A DNA stretch of 64,000 nt. It comes from Argentina anserina (lineage: Eukaryota > Streptophyta > Magnoliopsida > Rosales > Rosaceae). Each line of letters begins with the position of its first letter. The first letter of the stretch is position 1. A program made the translations under genes and the position numbers. Below, one piece after another: positions 59,177 to 64,000 of the stretch. The stretch covers positions 8,071,395 through 8,135,394 of the forward strand of contig NC_065878.1 in assembly GCF_933775445.1 (NCBI RefSeq), read 5' to 3'. The notes beneath the pieces were generated by a model. The model searched no databases and was not told the origin of the DNA. It was given only the letters and a program-made list of their open reading frames with translations.

Positions 59177-60393
59177 CTAATGTTTAAAAGTAATGCAGCG
59201 CACATAATCATCCCTACAACCGACGAATATTCTGCCACCAATCATTACAGGGGAAGAGAATACATCTCCTGCGAGTTCCAACCTTGCAAATTCCTTAACG
59301 TCAAAATTCATCGCACTTGCACATTTGGTGGCATCCAAGTTAACCTGAATAACAATTACGCTCCCGGAGCTGGAACAAACACAAACCATTCTGGTAAAAG
59401 ATTTTGGATTAGAATGGGCACGATCGTACAAAAATTGAAGGTTTGTTAGGACTTAGGACTCTACTTTGTTACCTGATATCTGGAAAATTAGAGTGATCTG
59501 AAACCAATCTCAGGTGCTCATCGACATAGGCAGATGCAGTAATTGGATCCTCAATATTGTGTTTCCAGAGTAAACCTCCCGTTTCCTAGAGTGAACATAA
59601 CACTGATCAATATGTGATTACAATATACTGAATTTGAATAAATAAAACACCATCCTTTGCAATATCTTAGGGAACACAATTGCAATTCAATGTAATCAAG
59701 CAATCAGTGTCATTGGCAAAAATGTGTATATATAATAAATTATTTAACTCAAGCCCAATGATATATAGACAAAGGTTGCTCAAGTTTTATTGGAAGAGAG
59801 ATCACCATTAAGTCTTGAAAACCCAGATAATTAATGCAATACCCATATCATTATCAGATCCTATTAAAGGTCAACAGAGATGAACATATTACGTCATTAC
59901 CTTTTGATCTTTTCGTTCTATTGACAAACACACATACAGCAAATGAGTATGATTTGTTATCAAGAAAGTTGATACAAATTTAAATGTTACAAATTAGAAA
60001 TAGAAAGGATGTGCCGGAACTTACAATAAGGGGTGATGCGTCAACACAAGATCCCATGTCAACTTTCCACAATTCTTCCAAATGCAGTTTTCTATTTTTT
60101 GGGACAACCACAGAACCGGCTCCTTCATTAACATCATTCAACCTGGAACTACCTTCATAAACAACCATGTTGCACCTGCTGAAAGAACATGACATGAAAT
60201 TCTCCACAGAGATCCATGGATACCCATCGGCTGAACTAGTACTCTCACTGTGAGAAGTTGAGAACAATGACTTGAGATGCTTTCTTTTTGACCGTTGCGT
60301 ATGGTTATATTTTGCTTTTCTAATTTGCGCCTTATCTAGCTTGGTAGCTTTGAAGTTAATCTGATATGCACTATGCATTATCAGTGAAGACAA
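59177..60393 (-). pseudogene. AAE19: acyl-activating enzyme 19-like, C-terminal exons only
   Basis: Three exon-like pieces on the minus strand. 60393-60025: linker and first propeller strands (MSCSFSRCNMVVYEG, LEELWKVDMGSCVDASPLI) ending at a good GTAAG donor. 59585-59473: GGLLWKHNIEDPITASAYVD to FPDI, then donor GTAAC. 59390-59177: RMVCVCSSSGSV to FSSPVMIGGRIFVGCRDDYV and a stop. Exons two and three join in frame (ATCAG/AATGG). This is the beta-propeller tail of plant AAE19 (beta-alanine-activating-enzyme family). The AMP-binding and carrier domains are absent, and between the first and second pieces the middle propeller exons are missing (only 439 bp remain), so it is a deleted remnant. It might still be transcribed. 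Confidence 0.82.
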
Positions 60394-61484
60394 TCATGCC
60401 CAATAGTTGCCAATGATGTGAAGTCAGAATGATCCTTAGCTAAAGAGTAAACCTCTCAATTTTATCATGCCAATGATGAGAAGTGAAGTCAGATTGGTCC
60501 TTTTTGAAGGAAACCACTTAGCTCTTGTAAAAAAAAAATGAAGGCTAAAATAGTCATTACATACTCTTCCGCTACCATCTACAGATAGACAAAAAATTGT
60601 GAGAGGCAGGCACGACGGCACATGACATATAATTATTCATTCAATATGAATCTCAACGTATTCAAGCATTTCTATTCGACAGCTAATCTAGCATGGAACT
60701 AGGCAAGAATGCCTAAATTACAACTAAACAGTATAGAATAGACAAACAAAACATATGCAGTATGTCATTGCCCATAAAAGCCATCATCAGCAAAAGCACC
60801 CAAACCTAGGCCGTGAATACTCTTCCCAACCCCACCTAGGCATAGTACAGACCAGAGCCCAAAGGCCCAGACCCAAACCCAGCCCAACTAGGCCCATCTT
60901 CCCTACCCTAGCCGCAAGATCTGACATGACTCAGTCCTGCCAACGCAGCCTCGAGACCACGCCTCTGCCATCAGCAACAAAGCACCCTCAGCCGCTACAG
61001 TACGAGATAGCCGCAACTGGAGCCTGAACAACACCTTGGTCAGAACACAGACGCAGATCCGAGCCTTCAAAGCAATCAGATCTGCAACAGCCAGATCACA
61101 CACGATCAGCGCCATATCCCGAAAAAAGATATGGACGGAGAGACCTTCTGGCCGAAGTCTGTCATGCCAAAACCAACCTTCCACAGCTCGTACGATAACC
61201 ATCGAGGCCTTTGCGATGCCTCATGTCATGACATATATCTTTTCTCAACTCATATGTAGATAATAGTTAAAGAACTGGATACATGTCATGAGTTTAAAAG
61301 GTGGACACAAGAATGGTGGTCGGCAAATTTGTTTCCACTGCAGAGTCTGCTATAGGTCGGTTGTTTTCTTAAGTCAGCAGAATGCAGCAGAAAGAAGAGT
61401 AATAGGCGTGGATGATAGTGATGGTGTTGAGTATGCAAATATGTTATGAACTGAATGAAAGAGGACAAGTGGTTTGATGTTGTA
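60394..61484. other. intergenic, with GC-rich block of repeat-like character
   Basis: 60790-61210 is markedly GC-rich with AGGCCCAGACCCAAACC and CCTCGAGACCACGCC wording that looks like transposon leader sequence, but no coding motif or terminal repeat was found. It lies where upstream AAE19 exons would be expected and may have replaced them. Confidence 0.45.
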
Positions 61485-62480
61485 CATACAAATTTTATTA
61501 GGTTTAGGATAAAACTATCGCATTATGAAACAACTATATCAAGGAAACTTCTCAGGATTGATCGACATCAGTTGATATGATCGGTAAAAATATTTAGTGA
61601 CCGTGTAAAAATTTCATCAAATTTGGACATCGTTTAACCGTCGGAATTTCAGTAAATCGAAAACACCACTAATATGCCATAAGGGATGACCTACTACAAA
61701 TATGCGAACACCGAAAGCCGTTTGCATATCTGAAATCACCTAATTTTTATTACCTATCGAACTGAAGAAATCTATTTGACAAAGCCCTGGTCAATGGGGT
61801 TTAATATGTCAAAACACCTCTTTTTTAGTTGACTGTTGGTACGAACGGTCAAACCATGTCTAAAACAGACGAATTTGTACGGGCTCCCGAAATATATATA
61901 CCGATCACATCTACTGGTGTCGATCGACCATATTTCGAATTGGAATTGTCGATCGGCAAAGTATCCACTAATGTATTATAACCTTTATATTAGGTTTATA
62001 ATAAAACTATCACATTATGAAGTGACTATATGAAGGAAACTTCTCGGAATCGATCGACACCATCTGATGTGATCAGTATATATATTTAGTGATCATTTTA
62101 AAATTTCATCTAATTCGGAAGTCGTTTAACCGTCAGAATTTCCTGTAAACCAAAAACAACACTAATATGCCCTAAGGGGAGACCCATTATTACCAAGATG
62201 CGAATACAGAAAACTATTTACATATTTGAAGTCACCTAATTTTTGTTACTGATCATGCGTTATCGCAACAAGGAAACCTATTTGGCAAAGCCCCCGTTAA
62301 TGGGGTTTTATTATGTGAAAATGCCTATTTTTTGGTTAATCATAGGTACATACAATCAAACCATGTTCAAAATGGATGAAATTTTTACAGGGTCCCTAAA
62401 TATATATATATATATATATATCGATCACATCTATTGGTGGAACGATCAACAATATTTCGAAACTAGAATTTACTTGTGAC
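61485..62480 (+). repeat. ~500-bp tandem repeat family, second cluster
   Basis: Two units (period about 493 bp): GTCGGAATTTCAG at about 61638 and GTCAGAATTTCC at about 62130. They contain AACTATCGCATTATGAA, CACTAATATGCC and GGTCAAACCATG as in the cluster at 43508. A (TA)n microsatellite lies at about 62398-62420. Confidence 0.85.
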
Positions 62481-62694
62481 TATTTTTAGAATGTTTTCTA
62501 ATAATTCTTTTATTGTTTCAAACCCTTTAAATAGAGTATTATATTTTTTTAATACAAACCCGCAGGGCCCGCTTTAGGTGGGCGGCTTGGATCTTCGTAT
62601 TTGTGAAAATACCCGGCCCGGCCCACCATTTATTTAAATTTACTAAGGCCCGGCCCGCTATTTATTTAAATTTACTAAATTTACTAAATTATTT
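62481..62694 (+). repeat. GGCCCG-rich companion repeat
   Basis: GGGCCCGCTTTAGGTGGGC, TTTGTGAAAATACCCGG and TACTAAGGCCCGGCCCG match 44625-44775 in the same position after the ~500-bp units. Confidence 0.7.
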
Positions 62695-64000
62695 AAAAAC
62701 ATGGGTACTCATGAGACGCAGGTACCCATCCGTTACCCTTCATGCAATACACCGACAGACACTGGGCAACCCATATGTTACCCCTCATGCAATACACTGA
62801 CATGCACTGGGCAACCCATCTGGTTACCCAAAATCATTTAAAACATGGGTACTCATGAGACCAAGGTACCCATATGTTACCCCTCATGCAGTATACGGAC
62901 AGACACTGGGCAGCCCATATGTTACCCAATATCACTCAAAAATATGGGTACTCATGAGACCTAGGCAACTCATCTATTACACCTCATGCAGTACACCGAC
63001 ATACAGACTAGAGCTCTAACTGAATCGTAACCGACACCCGGCCAAGGCTTGGGGCGATTACTGCCAACAACGTCTCAAGACCAGAAAACGTTTTAACAAG
63101 ACTCCATGTTAAAACGACGTACAATATAACAATCAAACACATGTTTATTGTACTACAACCAAGCAACTCTTTCACAACAACATAAATATAGTCACCACAA
63201 TATACTCTCATTTGGAAATAAAAACTGTAACATTTTATAATATATCAACCCATATATATGTATCATATTTACCATTTTTGTACACATACACAACCCACTA
63301 TATTACATAGATGTCACAGTTCACTCTTTTTAAGAAATCGTAAATATGAGTCACCGCCAAGGGTAGACTTGTCATAGTGAGATTTACTCACATTCACCAT
63401 AGTCCATAATCACTAAAACCTTTTAAAATCATTTATTAAAATAGCGTTTCACTTACCCATGAACCGTAGGTGATCAAGTTCACGTAATTTAAACCAAAAC
63501 ATATTTTTAGAACAATTTTTATAAGATAGTGGTGCAATGACTATGTTAACAACTCAACTAAATTCAATAATTATAACACTACTTCGATCATGATGATCAT
63601 TGTGAGGTTTACTCACCTTATGTCTTGCGTGCAACTTCCATGACACTGAGAGCGATTCCCTCACTCGTTTCGTCGGTCACCTAATAGCATGATAAAGTGT
63701 TTATAAAACGATACGTAAAATCTCAGGTGATGATTCATTACAACTGCACATTGTTCATGAAACACTGTTCACAAATCATTGTTCATGAAACACTGTTCAT
63801 ATGCCGCCACCATTCCGGTGACCACCGATGATCACCAAAATTCACCACCATAATCTAAATGACATTCCTAACAACTTTCTAGTTTACCACAAAGTCCAAA
63901 TCCGAGCCTAAACACTTGAATTTAACAAAAACCGAAAAACACCAATTTAAACCCTAGGATTTGTTTTCTTTGATTCTCCTATCACAAAACGATTTGGGTT
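62695..64000 (-). mobile_element. diverged gypsy LTR, inverted, cut by window end
   Basis: Read in reverse complement, phrases follow the order of the young LTR: the repeated GGGTAACAxATGGG and CATGAGTACCC phrases (62700-62990), then GTTAGAGCTCTAGTCTG with GGCCGGGTG (63005-63045), GTACAATA-type hairpins (63100-63160), GTGAGTAAATCTCAC (63380-63395) and GAACAGTG repeats (63740-63800). Similarity is partial, so it is a related, much older element. Three ~120-bp subrepeats occupy 62700-63000. Confidence 0.72.

Noticed and set aside
60755..61263. Overlapping open frames in a GC-rich block
   Set aside because: Composition explains the open frames on both strands; no domain seen.

Overview
The window is nuclear DNA of a flowering plant, almost certainly a eudicot. 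It holds spliced genes with GT-AG introns, plant-specific families (bHLH91/10-type tapetal factor, BTB-NPH3 protein, CCCH-LOTUS-RRM protein, LYR protein At3g19508-like, OXP1, AAE19-like remnants) and many plant LTR retrotransposons, MITEs and microsatellites. The gene sequences look rosid, perhaps Rosaceae, but this is a low-confidence guess. No bacterial, viral or CRISPR system is visible.

Layout. 1-3886: 3' part of a decayed Ty1/copia (Tork-like) element ending in a 584-bp LTR, butted against a Helitron helicase fragment (3887-4067). 4453-6876: a CCCH zinc-finger/LOTUS/RRM gene with all splice sites kept but several frameshifts, so a pseudogene. 6877-10850: gene-free, with degenerate short repeats. 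10853-17295: an old copia element with 214-bp LTRs and a 5-bp target duplication. 17355-17545: a JmjC (KDM3-type) demethylase fragment. 19902-21552: an intact three-exon bHLH gene. 22800-28085: fragments of a second copia of the same family, whose 3' LTR is split by a 2.17-kb solo LTR (25854-28026, TSD TGATG). 29300-29590: a small LYR-motif gene. 30821-42050: a structurally complete, very young Ty3/gypsy (Tekay/Del-like chromovirus) with 3204-bp LTRs differing at only three noticed positions, TSD AAAAT and one uninterrupted 1497-codon gag-pol frame. 42051-44800: a ~500-bp tandem repeat family split by a 1.2-kb TIR element. 46148-46654: a MITE with long inverted arms.

48652-57766 is the gene-dense part: a BTB-NPH3 gene (+), a two-TM protein gene (-) and the 5-oxoprolinase gene OXP1 (-, intronless CDS with a probable leader intron). 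58185-58749 is a hAT-type MITE with a perfect 8-bp target duplication. 59177-60393 holds exons of a deleted AAE19-like gene (-). 61485-62690 repeats the ~500-bp family, and 62695-64000 is a diverged, inverted relative of the young gypsy LTR that runs off the window.

The genes do not form a pathway or operon. The bHLH factor suggests anther tapetum regulation, OXP1 belongs to glutathione/5-oxoproline turnover, the LYR protein probably acts in mitochondria, and NPH3 proteins act in plasma-membrane-linked signalling. Most of the window's history is nested transposition. The most unusual material is the young gypsy with its palindromic repeat array, the twice-occurring ~500-bp tandem repeat, the ORF-less but conserved copia 3' spacer, and three host-gene relics (CCCH, JmjC, AAE19).
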